Source of the DNA: UBA5078 sp964538025
Lineage (GTDB): Bacteria > Pseudomonadota > Gammaproteobacteria > Pseudomonadales > Pseudohongiellaceae
DNA length: 64,000 bases
Assembly (NCBI GenBank): GCA_964538025.1
Contig: CAZICZ010000005.1
Span: 62,001-126,000 of the forward strand
Reading direction: 5' to 3'
Shown here: piece after piece, positions 17,984 to 26,094 of the stretch
How the letters are laid out: each line of letters begins with the position of its first letter
Position numbering within the stretch: position 1 is the first letter of the stretch
Position numbers and translations under genes: made by a program
Notes under the pieces: model-generated
The model's input: the letters and a program-made list of their open reading frames with translations, nothing else
Database searches by the model: none
Told to the model about the DNA's origin: nothing

Positions 17984-20900
17984 TGGATCTCCTCCCGTTC
18001 CCGCAGGGGAGCATAAACCCGGCGCGCCAGGCTCAGGTGTTCCGCGAGCGACAAAGGGTCCTCGGAAAGCGCCCTGTGCACCAGCGCGATGTAGGCATCA
18101 TCCCGGTCGCCCTGGATGCTGTTGAAATCATTCCCTTCCCACGCACGGCGGGCATTGCTGAAGGCCTTGCCATCCGGCTCGCCCGCGAGCGGGTAACTGG
18201 CAGACGGAAACAAGGGCAAGGGACGAGTCAATCCTTCGACATAGAGACGCGCATAATCAGACAGACACGCGAGCGCGACATCCGGCGCCACCGGAGCAAA
18301 GCGCAAGGTCTCCTCCTTGCTGATCAGGATGCTGGCTTCCTGCGGAGTCATGACCTCTGCCGCACACAGCGCCAGATGTTCCAGCCACAAAGCCAGACGA
18401 TGTTTTGGTTTCAAGGAGGAAGCAGAAAGATGCAGGATGCCGAGGCCGGGACGATACCGTTGCACCTGCCCCGTCAGGCTGATCTGCTGCTCTGGCCCTA
18501 ACGCACAGTCGAGCGTCACGCCCACCACGCGGACGGCAAACCCGCGAAAAGCGTCTAGTCGCGCCAGCATGTCGCCTGCGAGTTCCTGTTGGGCGGCAAA
18601 GCTTTCCTGTGCCAGCGCGCCGTGGGGCAGCTGGCCCCGCGCGATCAGGGTTGCCTGCAGCGTGTCGGCATCCTCCGGTTGACTGCGCAGGGCACATTCA
18701 ATCAGCTCCTGTCGGATGGCCCAGGCGTCCAGCCCCGTGAGATCAAACACCTCTTCATCTTCCGGGAGGGTTTCCTCCTGCAAGCTAATGCCGAGACGAT
18801 GCGTGAAAAACGCCTTCACGGGATGCTGCAGAAACCGAAGCAGACGATGCAGGTCGAGCTGTTCGGGCAGCGGGTCGAATGGCAGTGCCAGGGTGGGCCA
18901 GGACGACTCAGCACGCGGTCGGTCAAGGGAGTGCGCTTGCAGGGTCTGGGCAATCCTGCACCACCAGGCATCGTAAGACGCCACAGCCGCATGCTCCGAC
19001 GTCGCCACATACTGATGCCAATGAAACGCCTGCAGGGGATGCTCTACCCGCAAACACGCTGACATTGTCGTGTCCTTGTGCCCCGCCGGAACAAAATGGG
19101 CATCGAGAAAATCGAGAAACTCCCGCAGCAGAACCGACGGCTGCAACGGGGAGTTGTCCTTCTGGCTGCGGCCGGTATAACTGAAATAGAGTCGCTCCCT
19201 GGCAGAGAGCACCGTCTCCAGCATCACGGTGCGATCTTCATCCGCCTTGCTGGGGTCACCCGGCACCCACTTTCCCGCCATCGCATCGAATGCTGGACGT
19301 TGGTCACGACGCGGAAACGCCGCATCGTTCATGCCCAGCATGCAGATCATACGAAAGGGCACGCCGCGCATCGGGCGCAAGCCACACACCGTCACGCCAC
19401 CACTGAAATATCGTCCGCGCCGTTCGGTGTTTTCCAGCGCGTCCTGCAGCAGATAGATCAGCAGCCCCAGTGAGACTTCCTGCTCCGGGGCCAGCGACAC
19501 CATGTCCTTCATGGCGTCGCGAATCTGTTGCAGCGTGTCCTCTTCCTCGGCCAGTGGCGCGAAGAATGCGGCCAGCAACTCGTTGACGGTACGTTGCCAA
19601 TCGAGGAGCCGACGAGGACGATCCAGCACGCTCTGCCAGTGGCGCACACGTTCAAGAAAGCGGCACACCTGCCCCAGTGACTGGGCGTCACTGCCCTGTG
19701 CGCCCGGCACACTGGCGATTCCCTGCCAGAGCGGCCCCTCCCCCATCGCATAGCCTGCCAGCAGACGATCCAGCCCGTGTTCCCAGCTGTTCTGCGCGTG
19801 GGGTGGCAGAGACAGATGTTCCTTGTGTGCCGCGTCTGCGCCCCAACGGATGCCGGCCGCCTGAAGCAGGCCGAGTATGTCCTGCGCACGCTCACGCTCC
19901 AGTGAAAAAGCGGCGGCGATGCGGGGCACGTCGAGCAGCGAGGCAATCTCGGAAAATGTCAGGCGTGAGGAGGGCAATTGCAGAAGCGCAAAGAAGCTCA
20001 GGATCAGCGGGTGCTCATCGGCGAGCCGGATGTCGGACAGATTCCAGGGCACGAAAGGACGTCCCGCCGTGTCTTCGCAGCGGAACACGGCGTCCAGATA
20101 AGGGGCGTAGCGGCTGATCTCAGGCACCAGCACCAAAATATCTTCCGGTGTCAGGCTCCGGTCCGCTTCCAGGGCGGCAAGGATGTGGTCGTGGAGCACC
20201 TGACACTCCCGCAGGGGGCTGTGGCAGACGTGCACGGCAATCGAGGGTTCCGGGGCGAGTTCCGCGCTGCCGGCCTCCAGCGCCAGCATGTCGTTCTGTA
20301 CCCGGTGCAGCAGGCTGCCACTGTCCGCCGGCACGTAGTGTTCCCAGTGACTGTTTTCCAGCAGGTCATGCGAAAGAAGAAGGTCCTGAAACGCCTGCCC
20401 CTGCCGCCCCCAGGACGCCAGCAATTCATTTCCGTTGTCGAAATACGCAGCCTCCAGGGGATGCGACACCCGGGCGCGTGCCTGTGCCTTTTTGCTGCGC
20501 AGATCCGCCCAGTACTGATCGGTGGGGCTGAGCTGATAGAGCGTCACTTCGCAGTGGGCGGAGACGGCGGCCATGACCTGCACGAACAGGGGCGGCAGGC
20601 TGGAAAGGGCAAAGACGCTCACGCGCGCAGGCACGGGCAGCGCCGACGGGTCACTGCTCAATGCCGACAGGAGTGCATCGATGAGGGCCACCCGATGCTG
20701 GCCGGCATACGGGCTGCTGAGGGCATGCCACAGGAGGGGCTGCCAGGCAGGCACCTCGGGCACGGCGTGAAACTCGCCGGCGCTCCAGGCGCGAATCCAG
20801 TGAGGACGATAGTACTGATAGCGATCAAACAGGTCGGCAAGTCGCTGGGCGAGCTGCCAGGCTTTTACGCCCGACGCATCGTCGGACAGATAACGCCGCA

Positions 20901-21243
20901 GGGGCTGAAATTCTCGTCCGGACAACAGGCCGGGCAGGACCCGGGTTACCTGCCAGGCAATGCGCTCCCGCGAAAGCGGGTCATCAGCCCGCACCGCATC
21001 GGGGGTGGCGTGAGAGGCCAGATGCCAGACCCACTGGGCAGGCAGGAGGTAGTCGATGTTGGCGGCGATGCCATGGTGCAGGCCCAGATGCAGGTTCACC
21101 CAACGCGCCATTGCCCTGCTGGGGATCAGGATGATTTCCTGGGTAAACGGATCGGCAAGTGGCGCAGCCTTCAGGTGCTGCGCCAGCCTACTGTGCAGGG
21201 CTTCAAGCTGATTGGAGCTGCATAAATTGATCGGGCCCGACAT
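17980..21243 (-). CDS. recC: Exodeoxyribonuclease V gamma subunit RecC
   Basis: RecC is the Chi-recognition and DNA-splitting subunit of RecBCD. It is 1087 residues from ATG 21243 (E. coli about 1122). Recognisable pieces are IPSRAMARWVNLHLG near the N-terminus and CHSPLRECQVLHDHILAAL. Further on are the GLRPMRGVPFRMICMLGMND segment and the YFSYTGRSQKDNSPLQPSVLL block. As expected for RecC, the helicase-like folds lack functional motor motifs. The start follows the epoxide hydrolase stop by only 4 nt, and the stop overlaps the recB GTG. Confidence 0.95.
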   Translation of the reverse strand: MSGPINLCSSNQLEALHSRLAQHLKAAPLADPFTQEIILIPSRAMARWVNLHLGLHHGIAANIDYLLPAQWVWHLASHATPDAVRADDPLSRERIAWQVTRVLPGLLSGREFQPLRRYLSDDASGVKAWQLAQRLADLFDRYQYYRPHWIRAWSAGEFHAVPEVPAWQPLLWHALSSPYAGQHRVALIDALLSALSSDPSALPVPARVSVFALSSLPPLFVQVMAAVSAHCEVTLYQLSPTDQYWADLRSKKAQARARVSHPLEAAYFDNGNELLASWGRQGQAFQDLLLSHDLLENSHWEHYVPADSGSLLHRVQNDMLALEAGSAELAPEPSIAVHVCHSPLRECQVLHDHILAALEADRSLTPEDILVLVPEISRYAPYLDAVFRCEDTAGRPFVPWNLSDIRLADEHPLILSFFALLQLPSSRLTFSEIASLLDVPRIAAAFSLERERAQDILGLLQAAGIRWGADAAHKEHLSLPPHAQNSWEHGLDRLLAGYAMGEGPLWQGIASVPGAQGSDAQSLGQVCRFLERVRHWQSVLDRPRRLLDWQRTVNELLAAFFAPLAEEEDTLQQIRDAMKDMVSLAPEQEVSLGLLIYLLQDALENTERRGRYFSGGVTVCGLRPMRGVPFRMICMLGMNDAAFPRRDQRPAFDAMAGKWVPGDPSKADEDRTVMLETVLSARERLYFSYTGRSQKDNSPLQPSVLLREFLDFLDAHFVPAGHKDTTMSACLRVEHPLQAFHWHQYVATSEHAAVASYDAWWCRIAQTLQAHSLDRPRAESSWPTLALPFDPLPEQLDLHRLLRFLQHPVKAFFTHRLGISLQEETLPEDEEVFDLTGLDAWAIRQELIECALRSQPEDADTLQATLIARGQLPHGALAQESFAAQQELAGDMLARLDAFRGFAVRVVGVTLDCALGPEQQISLTGQVQRYRPGLGILHLSASSLKPKHRLALWLEHLALCAAEVMTPQEASILISKEETLRFAPVAPDVALACLSDYARLYVEGLTRPLPLFPSASYPLAGEPDGKAFSNARRAWEGNDFNSIQGDRDDAYIALVHRALSEDPLSLAEHLSLARRVYAPLREREEIQ

Positions 21244-21247
21244 GGGA

Positions 21248-22498
21248 TTAACGCAAGGTATCAAAGAACGCGCGGATGTCGTCCAGCAACAACTGGGGCT
21301 CTTCCATGGCCGCAAAATGCCCGCCACGGGGCATGGCTGTCCAGCGCACGATGTTGTAATTGGCCTCCGCCCAGGCGCGGGGCGTGAGATAAATCTCTTT
21401 CGGGAAAATCGCCCCCGCCGTGGGAACGCTCACATAGCCCAGCGGCACCTTCATGGGCACATTGCGGTTCTCGAAGTAGATGCGAGCCGACGATGTAATG
21501 CTGCCCGTAAACCAGTACACACTGATATCCGTCAGAATTTCGTCCTTGGTGAATTTGGCGTCGAGGCCGTCAACGCTCTGCTGATCGATATCGCTCCAGC
21601 CATGAAATTTCTCCACGATCCAGGAGGCAAGACCGGCCGGGGAGTCGTTCAGACCGACACCGAGGGTCTGCGGCTTGGTACCCTGAATCTGCTGATAGCC
21701 CACTTCGTTCGCCATAAACGCCTGTCGCGCCTCGCGGGCTGCCATCTCCTGCGCGGGCACGGCGTCGCGCACCGCAGCCTCCTGCGGCGGGTTGGCGAGC
21801 ACGAAATTCGAATGCAATCCGATGACCCGGTCGGGATACTGATGCGCGTGAATCCGGCTAATGATGCCGCCCCAGTCACCGCCCTGCAGCCCGTAACGGG
21901 AATAGCCCAGGCGTTCCATCAGGGCGGCCAGCGTGTGGGCCATGTGTTCGGGGTTAACCCCCCGCACCTGTGGTGCGCCGGAGAAGCCAAAACCGGGCAG
22001 GCTGGGAATCACCACATGAAACGCGTCCTCGGCACGCCCTCCATAATTCTGCGGCTCCGTCAGCGGGCCAATCAGTTTGCGAAACTCGACAAAAGAGCCC
22101 GGCCACCCATGGGTAATCAGTAAGGGGATGGCATTGGGGTTGGACGAGCGTTGATGAATAAAGTGAATCGGCACCCCGTCGATCGTCGTCACGTACTGGT
22201 CGAACTGATTGAGCGCTGCTTCCTGCGCGCGCCAGTCAAATTCGGTGCGCCAGTAATCCAGCAGTTCCCGCAGGTACTCCGCGTTGGTGCCGTACTCCCA
22301 GCCCGTGCCCGGAATCTGCTCCGGCAGGCGCGCCCGTGCCAGGCGTGCCTTGAGGTCTTCAATATCCGCGTCAGGGACGCGAATTTCGAAGGGAACAATG
22401 GCCGTGTCGGCTTGCGATTGGGCAGAAACCATGGGGGGCACTCCTGTAGTAAGGAAGGTGCAAAAAATAAGACTAAGCCAGAGTGGGAGTCGCTTCAT
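21248..22498 (-). CDS. Secreted epoxide hydrolase (EHN-type alpha/beta hydrolase)
   Basis: This 416-residue protein has a clear signal peptide (MKRLPLWLSL..., cleavage near VSA-QSQ). An epoxide hydrolase N-terminal domain follows (FEIRVPDADIEDLKARLARAR), then the alpha/beta hydrolase core. The oxyanion region is THGWPGSFVEF, the nucleophile Asp is in GGDWGGIIS, a Tyr is in SARIYFENR, and the catalytic His is in PRGGHFAAMEEP. It is expected to hydrolyse epoxides to diols in the periplasm or outside the cell. It reads directly into recC (4-nt gap), an unusual operon partner. ATG 22498 was chosen for the signal peptide. Confidence 0.9.
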   Translation of the reverse strand: MKRLPLWLSLIFCTFLTTGVPPMVSAQSQADTAIVPFEIRVPDADIEDLKARLARARLPEQIPGTGWEYGTNAEYLRELLDYWRTEFDWRAQEAALNQFDQYVTTIDGVPIHFIHQRSSNPNAIPLLITHGWPGSFVEFRKLIGPLTEPQNYGGRAEDAFHVVIPSLPGFGFSGAPQVRGVNPEHMAHTLAALMERLGYSRYGLQGGDWGGIISRIHAHQYPDRVIGLHSNFVLANPPQEAAVRDAVPAQEMAAREARQAFMANEVGYQQIQGTKPQTLGVGLNDSPAGLASWIVEKFHGWSDIDQQSVDGLDAKFTKDEILTDISVYWFTGSITSSARIYFENRNVPMKVPLGYVSVPTAGAIFPKEIYLTPRAWAEANYNIVRWTAMPRGGHFAAMEEPQLLLDDIRAFFDTLR

Positions 22499-22560
22499 GT
22501 ACAGCCTCGTTGGGAAAATGAACACGCTTAATTTGCAAGCGTCTAATCGGCTGAAAACCA

Positions 22561-22575
22561 ACGGGAGTGTCCCGT
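22561..22575. repeat. Short perfect palindrome upstream of the epoxide hydrolase-recC operon
   Basis: ACGGGA-GTG-TCCCGT has 6-bp arms. A second inverted repeat, ACGCTT (22524-22529) with AAGCGT (22537-22542), lies between it and the start codon. Either could be a regulator site, but neither matches a LexA box and no promoter is convincing here. Confidence 0.35.
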
Positions 22576-22696
22576 ACAACCGCCAGTGAGGCGATATGGT
22601 GGCACGGGCGATGCGCACAGACAAGGCAGGCGTGAAGGGTTTTGCTCGAACGAACAGTCTTTATGACACGAAAGAAAAATGCGTAAGATCAGACAC

Positions 22697-23374
22697 TCAC
22701 GAATCCATCTTTGCGACCGCGTGAGCTTCAGATTTCAACTGAAATATAAGGCGCTCATTCATGGAAAGCTTGCGGAGTAAATCCGCATTCAAAGATGCTG
22801 AGGCAGAACCTCGGGCAACAAGAACATTGTACTTGTCGAGGAGGCCGTAATAGTTCTTACGAATCCGATCAATCTCTCTCAAAAGCGCATCGTATCTGTC
22901 CGTATGCCGTGATGTCTGATCATCGTCACTGGACGGCAATCGGATGAGATTGCTGATCTTTAATTTCTGCCACTCAATCGACCATTCAGCCATCGCAACG
23001 ATAATTCGACTTTGAAGAATTTTCTTTTCATGCAATCTGTCTTTTAAAATATAGTCCTTGGCCCCCAACTTTATCGCACTGACAATTTGATCTGAATTTT
23101 CGTGACCACTTAGCATCATCACAGGCCATGGCTGACACCCCAACTCCGTCTGGAAATGTCTCAGGAAATCCAATCCTGTCTGATCTGGCAAATTAAAATC
23201 CAGAAGAATGCAATCAAATGAATTTTCTTCGGCTATGGTAATAGCGGACGAAATGGAATCAGTCGCAGTAACGGAAATATCCTTCGACCAGTCCTCGAGA
23301 ACAAGTCGCAAAAATTGCTCATCGATGCTGTCGTCTTCGACAAGCAGAATTCTCTCTGGAATTTCAGTTAGCAT
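22697..23374 (-). CDS. Response regulator: receiver domain with coiled-coil C-terminus
   Basis: The protein is 225 residues from ATG 23374; an in-frame GTG 18 nt upstream is possible. The receiver domain (about 6-130) has the acidic pair in LLVEDDS, phospho-acceptor Asp59 in ILLDFNLPDQTG, the Ser in MMLSGHE and the Lys in DYILKDRL, so it should be phosphorylatable. The remaining ~95 residues are charged and helical with heptad-like spacing and no DNA-binding motif, suggesting signalling by protein contact. It is the last gene of an AT-rich two-component cluster and probably responds to the kinase at 24098-25171. Confidence 0.82.
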   Translation of the reverse strand: MLTEIPERILLVEDDSIDEQFLRLVLEDWSKDISVTATDSISSAITIAEENSFDCILLDFNLPDQTGLDFLRHFQTELGCQPWPVMMLSGHENSDQIVSAIKLGAKDYILKDRLHEKKILQSRIIVAMAEWSIEWQKLKISNLIRLPSSDDDQTSRHTDRYDALLREIDRIRKNYYGLLDKYNVLVARGSASASLNADLLRKLSMNERLIFQLKSEAHAVAKMDS

Positions 23375-23465
23375 CTTTCGGGGTGATCCCACACGTCAAA
23401 GGCAAAAAGTAAAGAGAAGGACTGTTGCATACTCTTAAAACTGTTTTACTACCTTAATTGTCTTT

Positions 23466-24084
23466 TTAGAAGACATTTTCAAGATATTTTATGTAACGGC
23501 GAAGAACGAATTCTGTTTCTCTTTTACTGAAAGCCGACTCAAGCACATTCTGGATAAGCTCTGGAGATACCTCCGACTTCGGAATGTAAGCGGACGCTCC
23601 TTTTAGAACCGCTTCGGCAGACACTTTATCGCTCACTCTGCCACTCACCAGGACGATCGCAGGGATGTCAATGCCGGCATGTAACGCTTTCTCTATAAAC
23701 TGAATCCCATTTAAGCCGGGCAAATTATAATCAAGGAAAATGCACTGATATTTAAAGTTCTAAAGCGCCTTCAGACCTTCTTCAGCATTACTGATTTGAT
23801 CACATTGCGCCGCAGTAATTTTTCTCATCGACAACGGCAACGATTGGCACGGGCAATTTCCGGTCGATTGTAATGTGCTGATAAAGTCTTAAATTATCCT
23901 TAAGTAAAAAGGAATAATGTAAAAATATGCAGTCATACTCGTCACTTTTGATTCTCCTGATTGAATCATTTATCTCATCGCATTCGTGAACTACAGCATT
24001 CACAACTTGTGCGTTGATTGACGTCCGAATCGACTCGCTCTGCACGCTTTCTGCTACGATTAAAAATTTACTCTTAGTAGTCAT
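23466..24084 (-). pseudogene. Decayed double-receiver response regulator gene
   Basis: The 5' part (24084 down to 23800) encodes one receiver half, MTTKSKFLIVAES...DEYDCIFLHYSF...VPIVAVVDEKN, where the acceptor position reads His instead of Asp. It stops after NYCGAM. In the next frame the sequence continues as CDQISNAEEGLKAL, then a TAG, then NFKYQCIFLDYNLPGLNGIQF and the rest of a second receiver to 23466. Two receivers therefore remain. The first lacks its last third and the second its first third, with a +1 frameshift and one in-frame stop. The simplest reading is an internal deletion plus later decay. It starts 13 nt behind the kinase stop. Confidence 0.75.
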
Positions 24085-24097
24085 TTTAGTAGCTCAG

Positions 24098-25171
24098 CTA
24101 AGCAATCTTTGGAAATGTAAACGCAACACACAATCCTCTGCCTACGTTACTTTGTAATTCGAGTCGCCCACCCAGGGACTCCACTATTTTCTTTACAATT
24201 GCCAGCCCCATCCCAGAACCTTCCGTTTCATCCCTGCTTTTAAGGGTCTCAAACATTCCGACAGCTTTTTCATACAGATGTTTTTCTATCCCGGGACCGT
24301 TATCTGCCACAGAGAATTGAATGTCACCATTTACTTCCTGTGAACGGATAATGATGACTCCTTTTTCCACGGAATCATGATGCTTAATTGCATTATTGAT
24401 AAGATTGAGAAAAATTCTTTGCAGTAAAAATTTGTGCGTGATAACTGAATTCATATGAAGTTCAGTCGTCACCTGAAAATCGCCGCGAACATTGAGCAGT
24501 TCAACCAATTCTTCAATCAACTCCTTGATATTTACCACTTCCGGGAGCACATCCGTTTGACTGAATCGTGAATATTCGAGAAGCGATTTAATCATTCCCT
24601 CCATGCGGCTGACGCGCCCACGAAGTGAGGTAAAATTATCTCTTAGGCTTTGTGTATAAATGTCAGATCCCGCTAACTCCTCCTCGATCCAACTTGCGAG
24701 ATTTCGAATTGCTCGCAATGGGGCACGAAGATCATGCGAAGCAATAGCGGCAAAGGCTTCTAAATCCTCATTGGATTTCCTCAGCGCTTCGGTTCGTTCC
24801 TGTACTCGAGCTTCAAGAATTAGGTTTTGTTTCTCGAGTTCTTTTTCGCGTTGTTTAATTCTCCATAAGCGCTGACGAAGGGCTTCCTGCGCAAACACAA
24901 TGGCGATTGACGTCAAGACAAATACGACCAGTCGGAAAATATTGGTTTCAAGCCCGCCATTTGTGAATAAAAAGGGCTCAGCAGTGGGAGACAAAAAATA
25001 CCATGCCGCAGGGATCGCAGGAACGATAGAGAGCAAGCCTGGGAGTAGACCGCCACTCCAGGAGGCAAAGTACACTGCTAATAGAAACAGAACAAAGGGA
25101 TACGGCAAGGTGTCCTGAAAACTTAATCCAATCAGGAAGACAACCAGAACGGGAACAATAGCGAGGGCCAC
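24098..25171 (-). CDS. Membrane histidine kinase with DUF4118-like sensor
   Basis: The protein is 357 residues from GTG 25171. The N-terminal ~95 residues hold three or four hydrophobic helices with SWSGGLLPGLLSIVPA, as in the KdpD-type DUF4118 domain. A coiled coil (about 100-138) follows, then the HisKA box with phospho-His146 in ASHDLRAPLRAI. The ATPase domain has the N box LINNAIKHH, the G1 box DNGPGIEKH and the G2 box GSGMGLAIVKKI. The start is uncertain because the frame stays open to a TAG near 25258 without an ATG. The GTG has no ribosome-binding site and abuts a hairpin (25172-25189). Low GC content compared with flanking genes suggests horizontal origin. Confidence 0.87.
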   Translation of the reverse strand: MALAIVPVLVVFLIGLSFQDTLPYPFVLFLLAVYFASWSGGLLPGLLSIVPAIPAAWYFLSPTAEPFLFTNGGLETNIFRLVVFVLTSIAIVFAQEALRQRLWRIKQREKELEKQNLILEARVQERTEALRKSNEDLEAFAAIASHDLRAPLRAIRNLASWIEEELAGSDIYTQSLRDNFTSLRGRVSRMEGMIKSLLEYSRFSQTDVLPEVVNIKELIEELVELLNVRGDFQVTTELHMNSVITHKFLLQRIFLNLINNAIKHHDSVEKGVIIIRSQEVNGDIQFSVADNGPGIEKHLYEKAVGMFETLKSRDETEGSGMGLAIVKKIVESLGGRLELQSNVGRGLCVAFTFPKIA

Positions 25172-25189
25172 CGTCTTTATCGAAAGACG
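25172..25189. repeat. Perfect hairpin abutting the kinase start codon
   Basis: CGTCTTT-ATCG-AAAGACG has 7-bp arms and a 4-nt loop and ends exactly beside the proposed GTG of the histidine kinase. It occupies the place where a ribosome-binding site would be expected. It could modulate translation or mean the true start lies upstream. Confidence 0.5.
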
Positions 25190-25518
25190 AAATTGGAAGG
25201 GACTCGACTCTTCTAAACTAAATTGCAGGATTTTCGGACCCCAGTAATCAGGTTGCTATGTCCTGATGGCTTCAAGTCCCAGATCTTGTTTATCACGCTC
25301 TGTATGGCCCGAGCGCCTTTACGAGAGACTCATGCGGTCATTCAGGCTTAAAAGAAGCGGTTAGCATCTTGACGCCATGTCTCGTGTGGAATAATCCTTA
25401 TCGCGAGAGACATTTACCGTACAACGAGGGTGCTTTTAGCTTCAGAGTGATCACACTCATCCGGCTAGCAGGCATGAGGAGGTTTGTTACTGTGCAACGT
25501 GTTGATATTTCAGCGTAA
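25190..25518. other. Gene-free stretch between the kinase gene and tRNA-Ser
   Basis: Apart from the possible 5' extension of the kinase frame up to about 25255, I find no protein-coding signal, RNA gene or obvious terminator here. Many gammaproteobacteria carry a further tRNA (often Arg) downstream of this tRNA-Ser; none is present. I see no copy of the tRNA 3' end that would mark an attachment site. Confidence 0.6.
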
Positions 25519-25609
25519 TGGCGGAGAGAGAGGGATTCGAACCCTCGATAGGGGATTAGCCTATACACCCTTAGCAGGGGTGCGCCTTCAGCCACTCGGC
25601 CATCTCTCC
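25519..25609 (-). tRNA. tRNA-Ser (anticodon GCT)
   Basis: A 91-nt class II tRNA begins GGAGAGATGGCCGAGTGG and has the anticodon loop CTGCTAA (anticodon GCT, reading AGC/AGT). It has a long variable arm and the T loop GGTTCGAATCC, with the 3' CCA encoded. It closely resembles the E. coli serine GCU tRNA in layout. It lies downstream of csrA, the classic gammaproteobacterial position. Confidence 0.97.
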
Positions 25610-25622
25610 AAAAACGCGCGCA

Positions 25623-25651
25623 ATACTACCACACATCATGAAAAATGGCAG
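25623..25651 (-). promoter_or_regulatory. Putative tRNA-Ser promoter
   Basis: A -10-like TAGTAT (25623-25628) and -35-like CTGCCA (25646-25651) are 17 nt apart, followed by a GC-rich discriminator (GCGCGCG) typical of stringently controlled stable-RNA promoters. Each hexamer matches consensus at four of six positions. Confidence 0.45.
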
Positions 25652-25672
25652 TGGCAAAAGGCCTTAATTTCC

Positions 25673-25873
25673 TTAGGATTGAGGATCGGAGTCCGTGGCA
25701 TCCGAATCTCTTTCTTTCTGTATTCGCTGATAAATTTCTTCTCGATGGACGGCGACATCCTTTGGAGCGTTTACGCCAATTCGTACCTGATTCCCTTTGA
25801 CACCCAAGACCGTCACAGTGACATCATCGCCAACCATCAGGGTCTCGCCTATTCGTCGCGTCAAAATCAACAT
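25673..25873 (-). CDS. csrA: Carbon storage regulator CsrA/RsmA
   Basis: CsrA is a 66-residue homodimeric RNA-binding regulator that blocks or stabilises mRNAs at GGA motifs. It begins MLILTRRIGETLMVGDDVTV, with the RNA-contacting residues of strand 1 and the QVRIGVNAPKDVAVHREEIY strand-5/helix region intact. The start at 25873 is preceded by an excellent ribosome-binding site (AAGGAGA). That site contains GGA, so autoregulation is possible. Confidence 0.97.
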   Translation of the reverse strand: MLILTRRIGETLMVGDDVTVTVLGVKGNQVRIGVNAPKDVAVHREEIYQRIQKERDSDATDSDPQS

Positions 25874-25993
25874 GTTGCTTCTCCTTTCATGCGCTTTCGT
25901 GTCCTTGATCCTTCCAAGCTTTTTCAGCGACAACTACGATGAAAACCGGCACCTGGATGATCCCTCCGCACGCTTTCCCTGTCACACCGCTCG

Positions 25994-26021
25994 AACATAG
26001 TCTATTTGAGCCTATTTTCAA
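25994..26021 (-). promoter_or_regulatory. csrA: Putative csrA promoter
   Basis: On the minus strand TTGAAA (26016-26021), a 16-nt spacer and TATGTT (25994-25999) lie about 120 nt upstream of the csrA start, in the intergenic region behind lysC. This would give a leader of more than 100 nt. Confidence 0.5.
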
Positions 26022-26094
26022 GCGTTAAACACCCCTTAAAATGTTAAAAAACGTAACAGTCGCTTCGATCAGAGAGAGCTTGGCCTCATGCCGC

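Noticed and set aside
22600..22615. Sigma54-like TGGCACG-N4-ATGCG on the plus strand
   Set aside because: The -12 half is imperfect and no plus-strand gene lies downstream; the nearest genes read the other way.
25484..25942. Plus-strand open frame running across tRNA-Ser and csrA
   Set aside because: It overlaps a certain tRNA and csrA on the other strand and shows no protein family features.
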